Shown in pieces: positions 12,401 through 24,384 of a stretch of 64,000 nt of DNA. Each line of letters starts with the position of its first letter. Positions within the stretch are counted from its first letter, which is position 1. The translations under genes and the position numbers were made by a program. Source of the DNA: Anadara kagoshimensis (lineage: Eukaryota; Mollusca; Bivalvia; Arcoida; Arcidae); the NCBI GenBank assembly GCA_021292105.1, contig CM037871.1, forward strand, positions 58,054,866 to 58,118,865. Direction: 5' to 3'. Under the pieces are notes generated by a model. The model ran no database searches and was not told the origin of the DNA. It saw nothing but the letters and a program-made list of their open reading frames with translations.

Positions 12401-12820
12401 CAGGATGTTTCCATATACATTGAACATATGCACCTCCTATTTTGGTTGGATTATATTATTTTTTTTCCAGATTTTACGGGTAGTTGAACTTAGTCATTTT
12501 TCAACAATATTCCATATGAGGGGTACTCATTTTGTGTAATCAACTCCTCTTACAGCTTTTAACCAAGAAGTCTGAAACTTTGCAGGATGTTTCTATATAC
12601 ATTGAACATGTGCACCTCTTATTTTGGTAGGATTAAATTATTTTTTTCAGATTTTACGGGTAGTTGAACTTAGTCATTTTTCATCAATATCCCATATGAG
12701 GGGTACCCAATTTGTGTAATCAACTCCTCTTACAGCTTTTAACAAACATGTCTGAAACTTTACAGGATGTTTCTATATACATTGAACATGTGCACCTCCT
12801 TTTTTGGCTGGATTATATAG
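12401..12820. repeat. About 181-bp tandem repeat, 2.3 copies
   Basis: CAGGATGTTTC starts units at 12401, 12583 and 12763. The units share TACGGGTAGTTGAACTTAGT and CATATGAGGGGTAC. This is a second, unrelated core in the same element. Confidence 0.9.
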
Positions 12821-13044
12821 TTACTTAATTATATATGATCCAATTTTTTTAAAACTATGCATAGATATTGAGCATCATAAGAACATGTGCACCTGCCATT
12901 ATAGGTTTCATCACATGTATTTTGCCGAATTATTAACATTTGCATACACAGAATATTTCACATTACAATTTGGCCATACATACAATTTGTCCCCAGATCA
13001 AAAGTTAGGATCGGGGGTATTAACCTCTTTCAGAGACAGTTCTA

Positions 13045-13365
13045 GTTATCATTGGTATCAGTCCATGTTCAAAAATATGTTGACTATTTATAAGGACGAT
13101 AGTTGTTATCATTGGTATCAGTCCATGTTCAAAAATATGTCGACTATTTATAAGGACGATAGTTGTTATCATTGGTATCAGTCCATGTTCAAAAATATGT
13201 CGACTATTTATAAGGACGATAGTTGTTATCATTGGTATCAGTCCATGTTCAAAAATATGTCGACTATTTATAAGGACGATAGTTGTTATCATTGGTATCA
13301 GTCCATGTTCAAAAGTATGCCGACTATTTATAAGGACGATAGTTGTTATCATTGGTACCAGAAGT
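13045..13365. repeat. 60-bp minisatellite, right part (about five copies)
   Basis: It continues the array broken at 11544, with units at exactly 60 bp from 13050 to 13360. The open frame at 12804-13490 and its minus-strand partner run through it because 60 is a multiple of three. They are not judged to be genes. Confidence 0.92.
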
Positions 13366-14434
13366 TACACAAACAACCAAAAATTATGTCTACTGTATGC
13401 ACATATAAGGAAGTGCTAGTACTGCATGGTACAAATTGTGATGAGAAATTAATGAGAAATAGCTCAAGACATAAATTACAATTAAAATGACAATAATGAT
13501 TAAACTTACATCACAAGATTAAATGATGTAATACACATGTTATGTGTCAATGATCAAACAATGATTGTTGATTAAAATCAATGAAGATTTATTATGTACA
13601 GCGTTTTAAAAGTATTTACTATTGATAAAGTCACACATAAATGAATCAATTGTTTTAAGTAAAGATGTAAAGTAGAAGAGGAATTCCAGTAAATGTTGAT
13701 CAAGTTATAAGATCATTCCTTCTTGTTTAAGAATAATTTTATATCTACATACTGGTATATTAATTTGAGCTTTTTGTCATTCCTGAAATAATTAGTCTGA
13801 AGTAGTCTGTAGATGTATGACCAGGACCTGGTTGTTCAAACCTCTGTAAGCTTAACCAGTTGGTTGACCAAAATTTGTGTTTTGTGATTTATGCCATATT
13901 TAAGAAATTTCTGTTCAAAAGTTAATGTACATAATTGTAATTATCAAATAGAAGCAATTTAAATCAGATCTGTTTTTTATATCAAATACTTTTAGTTTTA
14001 AATAACAATTTGAATGTTTACTAACCATTTGGTTAAGCTAATTGAGCTTTGAACAGCTAAATCCAGATGGTTAATTGCAGCATGCATACTCATTTGTTGA
14101 GCACAATGTTGCCAGGATGCATGGTATATTCTTGAGCTTCAAGTTTACCCAGTTGCCAAATGAATGGACTGTACCAGCAGAAATGCTTGGGGTGTTGTAA
14201 CCTTGCAGTCATTTGTGTCTAATCTATTATGAGGAGTATTGAACTCTCAGGTGCTTAATACCATTAAAACCAAGATAAGCACGGTCCATACTGATATAAT
14301 GAGTATATAGGCTTGGCACAGATTTTAACTGAATGCTTTCTGTGACATCTTTCTTAGTTATGTTTTTGCTCATATGAAAAATCCGAGGGTAAAAACACCA
14401 ATTTGAATACAACATTTTGTGGAAAAATTAGTGA
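13366..14434. other. Noncoding, nothing recognised
   Basis: AT-rich unique-looking sequence with no convincing coding or RNA feature. Confidence 0.5.
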
Positions 14435-14690
14435 TTGATTGATTGATTGAATGAATGGTTTTTACATCCCAGTCAATATTTCACTTATATTGAGATGTTG
14501 CCAGCTATAGGTAAAGTGGCAGAAGTTTTTACTTTTGCAATGCACTCGGGGCAATGTATAGGGATTGTCCTTTAATGTGTCACGCTGTCCGTGATACAGG
14601 GCATCAGTTTTTTTAAAAGGTCTCTTACCAAGGACTCGTGACTTTTATTTCTAAGTGCCGAGTGCTTGGTGAAAGAATAAAAATTAATGG
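14435..14690 (-). repeat. SINE-A copy, headless and diverged
   Basis: The reverse complement carries TCTTTCACCAAGCACTCGGC, a body with GACATCTCAATATAAGTGAAA-like sequence (14485-14505) and a tail AATATTGACTGGGATGTAAAA. These match the body and tail of the 29339 copy. The tRNA-like head is absent. Confidence 0.65.
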
Positions 14691-15928
14691 AATTTATGTA
14701 TGCCACTGCACACCATCTCTCTCAGCCTACATTTCTGCGCTTCCTTTCAGAAGTCATGTTCATTTGTTTTAAAGGCCTAACAATCTAACAATTAAGTAAT
14801 TATAAAGGATTGTTTCACACATTGTAAAATGATATTATATCATATATGACCTTTGATTATTGCTGAATAACGTCAGAGAACTTCACTCCTTTTACAAGAT
14901 AAAGCATTTGATTTCAAAAAAACAATTTAAGTTAGGAAATCATTAAATGTTTGTTTGTAGAGATAGCGCGAAGGATCTGCGGAGTATAGAGGAAGTCCTG
15001 AAGTAGATGTATCGTGGGATTTTTGACCTTGTGACAGGATAGACTCAATTCAAAATGTGCTAACAATGTTGAATACTTTGAACTGAGGATATGAAAGTCA
15101 TAGGAAGTATTGATTTAATGAGTTAAATGTTAATTAATTTCAGGAAATGAAATGTATTACATAAAATGTACATTTCCTTTCCCATTTTTTAAATATTTTA
15201 CCTAACTATCTGTTTTCTGACTAAATGCATGTATTCCTTTTTATGGTATGTAGACAGACATTTTAATTTACATGAGAAATTTAGAACTACATTTTCTGTA
15301 GGGACCACCCAAGGGACCCTGAAATTATAGGCCTATAAGACCAAGGGATTAGAATAGATTTACATCTACCTTTATTGGCCTTAATTATTAAGAAATGGTT
15401 TCATATTTGTGCTCTATTTACCTACCTATCCTCTTTGATCCTAGTGGAATATAAGGCGCGGCACAGATCTCGTCACTTCCTCCTTTTCATATCATCTATC
15501 TCAGCAGTCTTCTAAGTTTGCCAGCCCATATCATTTTTTTTTCTTTGTGCTCTATAAGACCATATAGTACTGGTACTGTTGTCTTATTTTTTCAGCCTTC
15601 TATCCATGTGTGTTTGTTTCATTTATATTGTAAAGTGCCCATTCCTACAACATACATCTCTTAGGAGCAACATTTGGTTCAGTAGAGAGAGATCATGTTG
15701 AGGCTGAATCCATTTATGTAAGAAAATGTAGATACAATGTCCATGTATATATAAATTTACACAAAATTCCATTACAGTAAAACAAAGTTCAGGATCTGAT
15801 ATACTCTGATAGGCTGGTATAATTTGATAGGGGAAAACAAGTAGAAAAAATAGCACAGGCATTTAAAGCATTTCACATGGTAGTGTTTTAACAATCTCAC
15901 ATGATTGTTTAGGTATGAGCAAGCTAAC
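14691..15928. other. Noncoding, nothing firm recognised
   Basis: AT-rich. GGGACCACCCAAGGGACCCTG near 15301 looks like a relic of a dispersed repeat. No gene was supported; the minus-strand frame at 15623-15862 has no recognisable motif. Confidence 0.45.
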
Positions 15929-16525
15929 AGCCTGTTGGGTCTCCAAAACTCTTAGCGATGAGCAACTGGCAACCAAAGGCATCAGTGTGCAGTGCCTTGT
16001 TGAAGCGTTTTAGATCAAAAGACCATTTTCTTTTGTGTCTGGTGACTGTTGATAAAAATAAAGCACAAAGTTGCCATTTGGTAGGGCCCCTGGGTCCCCG
16101 AGCCTAAAAAAGTTCAAAACGCAACCGTCTGCTGGAAAGGTGATGGTTACATTTTGTGGAGTAAAAAGTGTTATTATGCTGGAATGTTTACACAAGAGAT
16201 GTACAATAACTGTACTTTGCCAACTTAATAGACCATCTGAGAAAGGCCATCCATGAAAAAAAACACTAAGGTAAACTCTCAAAAGATGAAACATGTATGA
16301 ATAATACCACATCCTGCCTATTCACCTGACCTAGCTGCTATCAGCTTTTTCCTATTCCCAAAATTAAAAAAATTATATCCATGGACGTCATTTACAGTCT
16401 GACAAAAAAGTCATGAAGACAGTTGAGGATTGGGTCAATGGATAGGACCCTGACTTTTTCAGTTCTGTGGGCTGATTGCACTTGAACATGACTGGTCTAA
16501 TATAGTGCATCACATGCCCTTGTAA
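15929..16525 (+). pseudogene. Mariner-type transposase relic
   Basis: Broken pieces in different frames follow the order of a mariner transposase. WVSKTLSDEQLATKG is at about 15936, then SGDC followed by stops, where the first catalytic Asp block is expected. KKFKTQPSAGKVMVT lies at about 16107-16151, then HPAYSPDLA and FFLFPKLKK at about 16310-16370, and SDKKVMKTVEDWVN near 16398-16440. A final FF-x-SVG piece follows near 16455. The family is a cut-and-paste DDE/D enzyme. The second catalytic block (D-N-A-P-x-H-T in relatives) is deleted between about 16256 and 16310. The third-Asp position after SPDLA reads AIS, so the residue is lost. Several stops and at least one frameshift confirm it is dead. 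No terminal repeats were found. Confidence 0.8.
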
Positions 16526-16900
16526 AAAGAAAACTGAAACAATGAGAAACTGAACAAACAAAGAAAACTGAAATATTTCAGGTATGAAGAAGGATAATAT
16601 ATTTAGAATGCATGTCAGAAATAATCACTCACAGATTTTTACTCATTAGTATATGTAATGTTAATCTATTACTTCTGTTGAAAATAGGAATTTAAACTGT
16701 CTGACTTCTTTTGATAATGAATATTAAAGCAGCTGAAAGATGGCAATTTGACAATTATGTCGTAACTTTGTGTTTGTAGTTATAATTATCACTGGCATTG
16801 TATCTATTCCTGCCATCCTTCTAAATTCATGCAATTGCAATTTCAGTTTTAAAACTACTTTTATTTTGAATCAACAACACTAGATTAATGTCATAAACAT

Positions 16901-16980
16901 TATTTTTTATTTTATTTTTTCTTTAATATTTATTTTTTTTATTTTATTTTTTTATTTTTTTTCTATTTTTTTTTTTTTAA
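16901..16980. repeat. T-rich low-complexity run
   Basis: TTTTATTTTATTTTTT-type sequence, seen directly. Confidence 0.85.
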
Positions 16981-18200
16981 AGTAAAATAGACTTTTTACA
17001 TTTAATGGTCAGAATGTAGATGGCCATTTAGAATCATGCTCTGATATCAGTACTTCATTTTAGACGGGTTACAGGTTTACTGGGGTGGATGTTCCACTGT
17101 GGTTCATTTAAGTTTTTGATTTACTTGGTTTCAATTTCGGATTCACTGTAGTTTAGTTTAGACATATTTTTGGTACTGGTACTTAGAGTTCAGTTTTCAC
17201 AAGCTACACTTTATAATTATTATTTTAAAACTGGGGTCAGTGTTTTAAAGTCCCTTTGATTCGTATTTCATCAAAATAAACTCTATATACAGGTTTTACT
17301 GTATATTCTGACAAACTTACATCAAAGGTTAAACCTATCGTGTCAAATATCAGAATCAGCTTGAACTATCCAATTTCTTTCCTTTTCTGTTGTGCCTTCT
17401 GTGTGTATTGGAAAAATGTCAGGTTACAAATTAAGGAGTGTTGAGAATTAGACCATCAAACATTACAAGGATGCAGATTGTGACAAGAGCTTCCTTCGCA
17501 GACTTCAAAAATTGTAATCAAAGCTACAAATATGGTCGCTAAATGAACTTGTTTTGTAGCCTTGATGAACATGTCAAACAGACATACAGTATGTGTCCTT
17601 CCAACAACTTCTTAATGGATTTATCCAACATTTGTAATTTGTCTACCGCCTGGAACATTTCGACAAATTCAATTTACACAGGATCGGTCAACACCTCTAT
17701 GATTCTAATTCCAATGACGAGTGGTAGATGAGTGTCGGGTTGGAAACAGAATCAAAATAATTGCTTATCTTTAATTAAATTGGCTGATATTATTTGAATA
17801 CCCTTTTATATTCATTGTAAAGGGAAGCTGAAGATCTTTGGATGAAAAATTACATGCAAGCACAATTTTACATTGATTGCACATAAAGCTATACTAGATA
17901 AAGCTCTTATTTGTAACTTGTATTTAATTTGAAATCTGTCATTCAATGACTAAGTCAGTTACAACCTACTGAATTTATATACCAGTACATTTAGCTAAAT
18001 AAAGATTCTTGTACAAATGTACATTGATGATGAGTTATATTGGAAATTGAATTCAGTAATACTGAATTGAATGATTTTATTGCCAGTGCGATGGTTCTAG
18101 TTAATTCTATATATATTTTGTCCGTCTCATAGTCATTCTGCCTCTGCTTGCATGCAAAACTTCTATATAGATCTGCAATCTAAATCTTACAAAAATGGAG
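16981..18200. other. Noncoding, possible lone pogo-like end
   Basis: No gene was supported. AGGTTTTACTGTATATTC at about 17291 matches the right end of the MITE at 27032-27218 plus its flank, and may be a remnant; chance is possible. Confidence 0.4.
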
Positions 18201-18202
18201 AT

Positions 18203-18352
18203 TGAAGTGGAGTAATGGAGATTTATGCCTCAGTCAAGATTCTTTCACTATTATCAAAGAAGACCACCAACCTAAGCCAAATGAACTGACAATATTTTTC
18301 ACACCAAGATCTGTCCCAAGTGGGATTGGAACCTTGGTGGCAAGAGGTTCTA
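18203..18352 (-). repeat. SINE-B copy, minus strand
   Basis: The reverse complement reads GGTTCCAATCCCACTTGGGA (B box), CAGATCTTGGTGTG and a shortened body, then GTGAAAGAATCTTGACTGAG and a CATAAATCTCCATTACTCC tail. The open frame at 18202-18507 is its antisense shadow. Confidence 0.75.
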
Positions 18353-18589
18353 AGAATAAGTTCAGCTGTAAAATTCATATAATGTATTCCATTTCAGTAT
18401 ATGTTTTGATGCAGCATGTTCCAAGGGACTCTCTTTATTACCAAGCATGTGTACATATTATTCAGCTTCCATTGCATTCAAATACGGTTTGCAAGAATTT
18501 TAAATGACAAGAGAAAAACATAGAAAAATGTCTTTGTCTTCAAAATATGAGTGAGTGATGATTGATCAGTGAGATGGCAAAGATAGCAG

Positions 18590-19545
18590 TGGGCTTTATA
18601 ACAAGGATATATACTATACTGTAACAGTCAATTATTGTGGCGATAAGGTTTTACTGTATTGTTACTATAAAGGCATATATTGTGAGGCTTTATAACAAAG
18701 TGTTACTGTACTGTGATGATATGCGAGGTGGCTATTAGTTATTTAGGGGCATTATAACAAAGTTTTACTGTACTGTGATGATATGCAAAATGGCTACAAG
18801 TTATTTAGGGGCATTATAACAAAGTGTTACTGTACTGTGATGATATGCAATGTGGCTTTAATTTATTTAAGGGCATTATAACAAAGTGTTACAGTACTGT
18901 GATGATATGCAATGTGGCTTTAATTTATTTAGGGGCATTATAACAATGTTTCACTGTACTGTGATGATATGCAAAATGGCTATAAGTTATTTAGGGGCAT
19001 TATAACAGAGTTTTACTGTACTGTGATGATATGCAATGTAGCTTTAAGTTATTTAGGGGCATTATAACAATGTTTTGCTGTACTGTGATGATATGCAAAA
19101 TGGCTATAAGTTATTTAGGGGCATTATAACAGAGTTTTACTGTACTGTGATGATATGCAATGTGGCTATAAGTTATTTAGGGGCTTTATAACAAAGTTTT
19201 ACTGTACTGTGATGATATGCAATGTGGCTATAAGTTATTTAGGGGCATTATAACTGAGTTTTACTGTACAATAAACTGTGTTGATAAGTTAAGTGGTTGG
19301 CTATAAGTTAATAAGGGGCATTATAACAAGGTTTTACTGTGGTGGCTATAAGTTATTTAGAGGCATTATTACACAAAGTTTTACTGTACATTAAATAAAT
19401 TGTGTTGATAAGTTATGTGTCTGGCTATAAGCTAATGTGGGGCATTATAGTAAGGTTTTACTGTTTTGTACATGATAGAGGCAAGGTGTTTGTAAGTTAT
19501 TGTAAGGCATTATTGCAAGGTTTTACTGTACTGTAATGATTGTTT
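18590..19545. repeat. 62-bp minisatellite resembling a pogo-like MITE end
   Basis: (A/G)GGGC(A/T)TTATAAC recurs at 18746, 18808, 18870, 18932, 18994, 19056, 19118, 19180 and 19242, exactly 62 bp apart. More diverged units lie on either side. Each unit contains GGCTATAAGTTATTTAGGGG followed by CATTATAACAAAGTTTTACTGTA. Apart from small changes, this is the reverse complement of the left end of the MITE at 27032. Confidence 0.93.
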
Positions 19546-22200
19546 AAAAACTTTTATTATTCAGACAAGTGTCTGTGAAATTTGACAATGTTTTGCAAAC
19601 ATAGCTAATTATTGCCTTTCAGTGGCTTGACCACCTGCAGTGGACAGGTGTTAGTTGATAGATGTACTGGATGGCTAGAGATGACCCTTTATTACCTGTA
19701 ACTATAGGTTTGTTTATGTGGTCACACCTTGCTGTCTTGAGACCCTGCAGTGTCAGATAATGGGTAATAACTTCTTGTTTGAATATTGGTGTGAAACTGC
19801 CGTCATAAAATGGCATTTAATCTCTGTGTTGTTTGTCAGATAGGACATTACTGCTCACCTGTACAAGATGTCCTTGTTAAGTGTCTTAATTAAAGAAATA
19901 TTAATAGTCTATAAAATAACATTGTTACAACTGACTTCGTTAAGTACCATTACTTTCATCCAACTTTACCATAATAGTTATTATTCAGGTTGTCAAAGTC
20001 TTTGTTAATTAAGGGTGGTTTTTTTTACTTTTGATGTCTCCGTAGTGCAATGCAGGATACATATTTTTTCATACTTTTATGTTATGTTATTTAATCTAAA
20101 GGATTTAGGCTTTGCCATTCACGTTTTAATATTGCTTTCATCAGCACATCATGAACACAACCATGTAAAGATCTGAGAATTGTCATATTTGAACAAAAAA
20201 TCAACAATACACAAGACATTTAAGTTAATGAGATTAAGACTGAAGATAAAAAATGAATATACAGTAACCAGGACAAAATAGATGAGACTGGGTATACAAG
20301 ACGGGAAAGCACCTGTTTAGCTAGCTAATTTAAAATGAAATGACAATTACCTATGGTCACATGTTCCTAACAGGATTGAATCAAGTAGAAGAGACCCTTG
20401 GATCTGCAGTCTAGTATGTGTTCTAACACTGAGCTGTACATCTTTTTGTTCATTCCTGTGGACAAATGTGGCCTGGTTGCATGTTCAATGACTGTAGAAG
20501 TTGTGGGTACATACCTCAGAACAGTTTTTCAAATATCTTAAACAATTCTTTAATGTGATATGATAAAGGACTGTACGCATCATACTAGAGCTGTAAAAAG
20601 CTCGCTACAAGAATAGTCTGTTGGATTAGACTCAAAACCCAGGTCCTATACAAGTCTTTAATGTGGTGTAACAATGGACTGTATGCAACATACTAGAGCC
20701 TTAAAAAGCTTGCTAAAAGAACAGTCTTTAGGGTTTAGACTCGAAACCCAGGTCCTGTGTCTCAGTGCATGCTATAGGCACCTGTGGCTGTTACAGTGCA
20801 TACTTACAATTAGAAATGATTGAAACAGACTGAGCAACATCAGAAAATAAGAACAATTTGAACAACATAAAATGTTTTAAGGATATGTGTTACACTTTCA
20901 AATCTATAATTGGTTTTAAATTCAACTTGCAGATCCTGTAGTTATTACAGGTATTGACATTACAAAGTATGATTATTGCATAATTCTGTAGGTGTTTAAA
21001 CTAAACATAATTCCTTGCACCTGGTCTATGAATGTAAAATCACTTTTGTACTACAAAAATAAAATCCTAAAACTACCAAAATAAGTACTTTGCTATAAAT
21101 TGGATTAATTAAACCTTTATCATATAGAATTACCCCCAATCATCAGTTTATTGTGCCATGTCACCTTTTGTAATATTACCCAATTTATATTAATAAAGAA
21201 TTTAGCAAAGATTATCAAAAAAGCTATATCCTTTTGTATCACACCCCTGGATCTGACAGCTTATCCAATCAGTTGTGTCAAACTGTGGTCATGTGGTATG
21301 GAGGGGGCAATAATTTAGACTTATTATTGACCTACAGGTGCCCTGTTACAACATTTTGCTTTGACAGCCCCTATACTTGTTGGTTTTACTGGATACCAGA
21401 CACTCTGATAATCAAAAGTCTGTTAGTTTTACAAGTCATTAGTCCATTATAATACTTGTTGATTTCACTGGTTGATTCCTTTCAGCCAGACATTTATTAA
21501 TCAAAAGTCTATAATATTTTCTTTATCACTGTTTAATTTTGTCACTTTTATATCCACAAGACCAATAATGTATTATAAGTATATAAACAGAGTGGTCATT
21601 CTCTAATGAACTAGTCTGACCACAAATGATTATTGAAAGGTGAATTAATGGTCATTACAAAGTGGTCTGGACTATGATATTTATGAGTTAATTGCTCTAA
21701 GGTCTTTACCTGTGTTTACCTGTGTATCAATATACACCTGTAATTAGTACATCACCTTTGAGATTAGATTATCTATATCTATATTAATATATTGAGTCTA
21801 TTATTGACTCCCAGGTGTGCTATTAATATATTAAAACTATTATTGGGTTCCAGATGGCCTATTGTTGGCTGGATATAAAATTATACATTGTATTGTTGAT
21901 ATAGGAAAGGTAAATAAATAAATAATAACAATATCAATTAAAGTATTCATTAATTCAATATAAGTGTATAGCTGAGACAGACTTATTACCAATATCTATA
22001 TAAAAGGATTTCACCTGTCATTACACAGGTACATAATGTACATCTCCTGGGTTTATTGTTAGTTAAAAGTCTGCATGTGACTTATAGCTAGCCTATTATA
22101 GGCTCATCAAGTTGTCGCTTATCCTAGCTTCAGTGATGTGAAAATTGTGCACATTGGGTTTACAATGAGCCTGCTTCAATGGATGAGAAGTCTTTATCAT
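19546..22200. other. Noncoding stretch with short duplications
   Basis: No gene was supported. It contains a tandem duplication of 108 bp (20547-20760) and weaker duplications near 21371-21510 (sharing AATCAAAAGTCT) and 21785-21870 (sharing TAATATATT and CTATTATTG). Confidence 0.5.
20547..20760. repeat. 108-bp tandem duplication
   Basis: TCTTTAATGTG starts copies at 20547 and 20655. Both carry ACTAGAGC, TAAAAAGCT and AGACTC(A/G)AAACCCAGGTCCT. Confidence 0.85.
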
Positions 22201-22219
22201 TGTTATAACCCTATGCATA

Positions 22220-22370
22220 AAACCAATTCATTTTGCAGCTGGTTAAACAGGATTAAATGTAATTTCTTGCTCAAGAACATACCATGCAGCCTAATTGCTG
22301 GCCTTGAATCCATATCCTTGAAGCACAGTGTTGGTCCCAGACGATCTCCTTTATTTCTGTCTAGTTGCTC
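22220..22370 (-). repeat. Possible tRNA-derived SINE fragment
   Basis: The reverse complement carries GGATTCAAGGCCAGCAATTA (B-box-like) next to TTCTTGAGCAAG, a word pair seen in animal tRNA-derived repeats. Only one copy occurs in the window, so this rests on general pattern recognition. Confidence 0.3.
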
Positions 22371-22765
22371 AGATTGCAGGAAATTACAGGATTTTACATT
22401 TCATAAAATGTTCTTGGGGAACATGTCCCACAGACCCCTCTAGCCCAATGTGCCTTTGACATGTTTTTCTTCATCAACCAAAATGGAATCCCAGTTTCCA
22501 AAATCCTGGGGTCTGCAACTTAATCACATGTCTTGGCTCTAACCATGTGTCTCCAATACTTTGTAATGATAATTTATAATCATTCATTTCTTCTGAAAAA
22601 TGCCACTACAGATAATAACAGATTTGTTACATGTTGTTTTATATCTTGATATCAATCTGGCGCCCTTCTGGTGACTTTTATAACACTGTTGCAATCACTT
22701 ATTTCATTATAGCTTCCCAAAGGCTACCAGTATTTTGATTTTTCCTGTTTATAAAAACACTAAAA

Positions 22766-23153
22766 CACTTTGTGTACAGGCTGTCTATGTTATAGCACTT
22801 TGTGTACAAGCTGTCTATGTTATAGCACTTTGTGTACAAGCTGTCTATGTTATAGCACTTTGTGTACAAGCTGTCTATGTTATAGCACTTTGTGAACAAG
22901 CTGTCTATGTTATAGCACTTTGTGTACAAGCTGTCTATGTTATAGCACTTTGTGTACAAGCTGTCTATGTTATAGCACTTTGTGTACAAGCTGTCTATGT
23001 TATAGCACTTTGTGTACAAGCTGTCTATGTTATAGCACTTTGTGTACAAGCTGTCTATGTTATAGCACTTTGTGTACAAAGCTGTCTATGTTATAGCACT
23101 TTGTGTACAAGCTGTCTATGTTATAGCACTTTGTGTACAAGCTGTCTATGTTA
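22766..23153. repeat. 30-bp minisatellite, about 13 copies
   Basis: CACTTTGTGTACAAGCTGTC plus TATGTTATAG repeats every 30 bp and is nearly perfect. One extra A near 23079 shifts later copies by a base. Since 30 is a multiple of three, decapeptide-repeat open frames appear on both strands; they are artefacts. Confidence 0.96.
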
Positions 23154-24384
23154 CAAACTGTCTATGTTGTTAAGCTCTTCAGAAGCTGTTGTACCATAAC
23201 CTGTTTTGAGAGCAGCACATGATACATAATATACTAGTATATATATGTATTATTTATTGATATTTTGAACTATATAATTTTTCAATAAATCTATTTTACA
23301 GGGCATGGATCCTACAGCTTGGGAATGGACTAGATGACATCTAGAGACATGTGTCACATTGCCAAAGTCAAGTCGAGCTGAGTTAGTGATCAACAGCTTG
23401 CACTATTCATTCATCATAACTCAAGGTAGTAGTATTTTATCACAGTACAGTATGTTTTTGTGATATGCACTGCAGGATTTTGTTGGTAGGGACTGTTCCC
23501 AATCGCAGATCCTGTTCTACTTGCAATTTAACTAGATTAAGCTGGACCATGGGCATTGCAGGAAAAATATAGGTAGAGATTACTCTAATGTATTATAAAT
23601 TTGGTATTGACAAATAAAAGAATTAATTGGAAACAAAAACCAAAATTAAAAAAAAAAAATAAACAAATTTGTTTAAACTATCGATCTTTACATTTTTTAT
23701 TTATTTTTTTTTAAATTATGATTGCCATTGTTATTATTATACAAGTTGTGTTGATTTAACATTATAAAAAAACATAGAAAAATAAAAAATAATAAAAAAT
23801 TAATGGTTATGTCCTTATAAACAATTTTTGGACAGGTTAGAGAGTTTGCATTGTACACCTGGAATGCACTGTTTTGTAGTTCAGTTGTATTTGGATTAAG
23901 ACTCGATTAATGAATTTGGCTTGAGCAATTAGATTCTGATAAAACGCTGAGCATATATAATCTGAATATATATCTTCTAAAACTACCGATGGTAACTCGT
24001 GATACAGAATCCTGTCTAATCATTGGTTTTTTATTGACATGAGATAAGACTGGTTATGCACACTATTGCATAATTATGCTTAATTTGTTATGTACTTGTC
24101 TGAGATGATATAATCATAAAAAATCAATGATGTTAAAAAACTATGACAACATTGATATTAAATGTCCTGAAGCAAAGGCTAGATGGAAGCATCATTCAAT
24201 AACATGGGGCGCACAATAATGTTTACTGGTTACATAAACCCTTCCCATCACATATTTTTTCTGAATAACATAATTGTAAGGGAATACATGTACAGTCTTA
24301 TAAAATTTTGTAGTTCCTGTAGAACCAGTTTGTGGTTCTGTATCCATTATGGTCACAGTGTTAGATAGAAAACATAACTAGCTT
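23154..24384. other. Noncoding, nothing recognised
   Basis: Very AT-rich with A/T homopolymer runs near 23648 and 23700. TTTTACAG at 23295-23302 resembles a splice acceptor, but the frame after it closes quickly and matches nothing I know. Confidence 0.45.

Larger units (their letters stand above)
11544..13044. mobile_element. HINE-like element 2 inserted in the 60-bp minisatellite
   Basis: ATACCCCC (11543-11550) is the reverse complement of GGGGGTAT (13013-13020). A 5' palindrome spans 11544-11572 (TACCCCC-ACAAAC against GTTTGGGGGGTA). It is followed by a (CTGT)n run, two different tandem cores, the 3' inverted repeat and a hairpin CTCT-TTC-AGAG (13025-13035). The flanks are the same minisatellite unit, which fixes the ends to within about 5 bases (the shared GTTAT). 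No coding sequence is present. Confidence 0.7.

Noticed and set aside
12804..13490. A 228-codon open frame
   Set aside because: It starts in a HINE-like element and runs through the 60-bp minisatellite; the protein is the array unit repeated, with no domain.
22138..22443. A 101-codon open frame
   Set aside because: No recognisable motif, and it overlaps a likely minus-strand SINE fragment.
22766..23199. Repetitive proteins of 126 and 154 residues on opposite strands
   Set aside because: Both come from a 30-bp minisatellite, which keeps all frames open because 30 is a multiple of three.
23295..23335. An exon after TTTTACAG reading GMDPTAWEWTR
   Set aside because: The frame ends at once in TGA, no partner exon or donor was found, and the peptide matches nothing I know.
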